This document shows positions 62,736 to 64,000 of a stretch of DNA of 64,000 nt, piece by piece. The stretch comes from Lagopus muta. Its lineage: Eukaryota; Chordata; Aves; Galliformes; Phasianidae. The DNA lies in contig NC_064443.1 in the NCBI RefSeq assembly GCF_023343835.1, forward strand, positions 3,224,001 to 3,288,000, read 5' to 3'. Each line of letters begins with the position of its first letter. Position 1 is the stretch's first letter. The notes under the pieces were generated by a model, which was not told the DNA's origin, did not search any database, and saw only the letters and a program-made list of their open reading frames with translations. Made by a program: the position numbers and the translations under genes.

Positions 62736-64000
62736 CTGTAAGTAAACACATTCAAACAGGCATAAATTTGGTGACACAGGAGCAGACAAGAAGCCTTCCA
62801 GAGAGATCTGTCCAGTTGCAATGTGCTGCTAGTTAATACACTTACATTTTTAACAGTAATCACAAACACCATCAGAATTTTTAACTATTATTCTTCTTTA
62901 ATTATGATTTTGGGACATTTAACTCGGTCACCTCAGAGAAAAAGGCAGGCCTGTTCACAAAGGTCTGGGAAGTCCACGTGCAAGAGGTACAGAAGCGTGA
63001 CAATGTGGGTAGGTTCTGTTAATTCTCCTTAGTAATGCACTGTAATACAGCCTCATTTCACACAAAAAAAATTAAAAAAAAAATCACAACCTAAACCTTT
63101 GTGAGTTAGCAAACTTTGCTTTGACACAATTGATGTTCCTTTAGAGGAACAGGATCAGCGTCTCCATGTAGTGCTCTGAAAGCTTAACATAGCAAAGGCA
63201 ATGAGATTTCAATGTAACTGCTTTTCCAAATATGGTGGGCCAGCAGAAAGTGATAAAACACCAATGACAGCTGCTGAACGTCCATTTCGGTGGGAAACAG
63301 GGCTGCTTACAGCTTCTACAGTGTGCTAAGAGTCAGTGAGCAGCCATCCCATCGTGTTACGGCTCTTAATAGTTTTGTCTTCAATAATATCTTGAATTAC
63401 CTTGAATGTAACTTTTGCTGCAAGCATTCTTACAGCACGTAAAAGAAGCAGACTAGCAGCTATGTGTGCATTTGGGTGCTGTGAAGGAAGAGGAGTTTAG
63501 TCAGAGCAAGAGCAGGTCCATATGCATCCAAACACTGAGGAGGAACGCTTGTGACTGCATCCTGCAGGGACATGCTATTGCAAAGGGAAAGAATCCAGAC
63601 ACAGCTTGGTATCTTGGAGACCTCAGCACGCTTACTTGCTTGGACTGCCTTATGTCCTTTTTACCAACCTGTGTTCCAAACGCTGCAGTTCATATGAAGT
63701 GTGAACAGACTGCCAGCCTAAGTCATTCTGCAGAGCTCACAGGGCAAGCGTTATGTCTTAGGAAAAGGAGCAGGAGGGCTCATCTCTGAAAGGCACTGGA
63801 GAGAATGAGTTTGGTTTTATAGGATTATGCCTCATCTGGCAAACTGAAATTGCTACCAGATGTGACCTTGCTCTGTTTTAGGAATTTATGACAAACTGAA
63901 GGGGGTTTGTGCAGAATGCCAGATGACATAAAACACATGGAATTTGCCAATTTAAGTTTTTAGAGTATCCAGTGCTGTATTTATAATGTGGATAAAGGCC
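62736..64000. other. Presumed CENPP intron, no further exon recognised
   Basis: The acceptor of the 62735-62656 exon opens this stretch on the minus strand. Two short frames with splice-like ends (about 62955-63010 and 63405-63480) were examined and rejected as CENPP exons because they lack the aromatic-rich segment that precedes KYPD in human CENP-P. Confidence 0.5.

Noticed and set aside
62955-63010. Minus-strand segment with an AG acceptor and residues THIVTLLYLLHVDFPDLC, considered as a CENPP exon
   Set aside because: It does not resemble the human CENP-P segment before KYPD, stops soon after, and lacks a convincing donor in the right phase.
63405-63480. Minus-strand segment ending VTFK before GTAATT, in phase with the CENPP 62735 exon
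   Set aside because: Phase fits, but the aromatic-rich FVEW/FEYRKRTF-like residues expected here are missing. A transcript would be needed to accept it.

Overview
The window is vertebrate nuclear DNA, almost certainly from a galliform bird and most likely chicken. The reasons are the abundance of CR1 LINE fragments (the typical avian non-LTR element), a short deletion copy of a Galluhop-type mariner, and bird-like versions of ATRIP, IPPK, CENPP and a PHF7/G2E3-like gene. From memory of avian synteny the block fits chicken chromosome 12. All genes are spliced, so most long open frames are chance; the gene models here were built by hand from splice sites, reading phase and recalled human proteins.

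Layout. (1) 1-3.05 kb: CR1-derived DNA. (2) 3.79-6.80 kb, minus strand: a nine-exon PHF7/G2E3-like zinc-finger gene with an RS-rich tail, flanked on both sides by near-identical CR1 pieces in direct orientation. (3) 7.6-10.5 kb: no gene recognised. (4) 10.56-20.45 kb, minus strand: ATRIP, 12 coding exons, 817 aa. (5) 20.45-21.44 kb: a CpG-rich divergent promoter with three perfect CREs and eight CCAAT boxes. (6) 21.44-22.00 kb, plus strand: a two-exon BTG/Tob-family gene of the BTG1/BTG2 type, 155 aa. (7) 22.3-36.2 kb: a gene desert with simple repeats and one CR1 fragment. (8) 36.67-58.08 kb, plus strand: IPPK, 13 coding exons, 491 aa, with a 10.5-kb first intron, a promoter array of YY1-like sites and a 3' UTR to about 61.1 kb. 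(9) 61.19-62.74 kb, minus strand: the last three coding exons of CENPP, tail-to-tail with IPPK; the rest of CENPP lies beyond the right edge.

The genes are not one pathway. ATRIP recruits the ATR checkpoint kinase to RPA-coated DNA; BTG proteins are antiproliferative adaptors of the CCR4-NOT deadenylase; IPPK makes inositol hexakisphosphate; CENPP is a constitutive centromere protein; PHF7/G2E3 proteins are chromatin readers or ubiquitin ligases. The most notable signals are the helically phased CRE trio and symmetric CCAAT boxes between ATRIP and the BTG gene, the YY1-like array at IPPK, the internally duplicated RS tail and CR1 flanks of the PHF7-like gene, the probable 3' overlap of IPPK and CENPP, and the absence of a TREX1-like reading frame downstream of ATRIP. 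I did not find a wholly new biological system, and no endogenous retrovirus or other LTR element was recognised.
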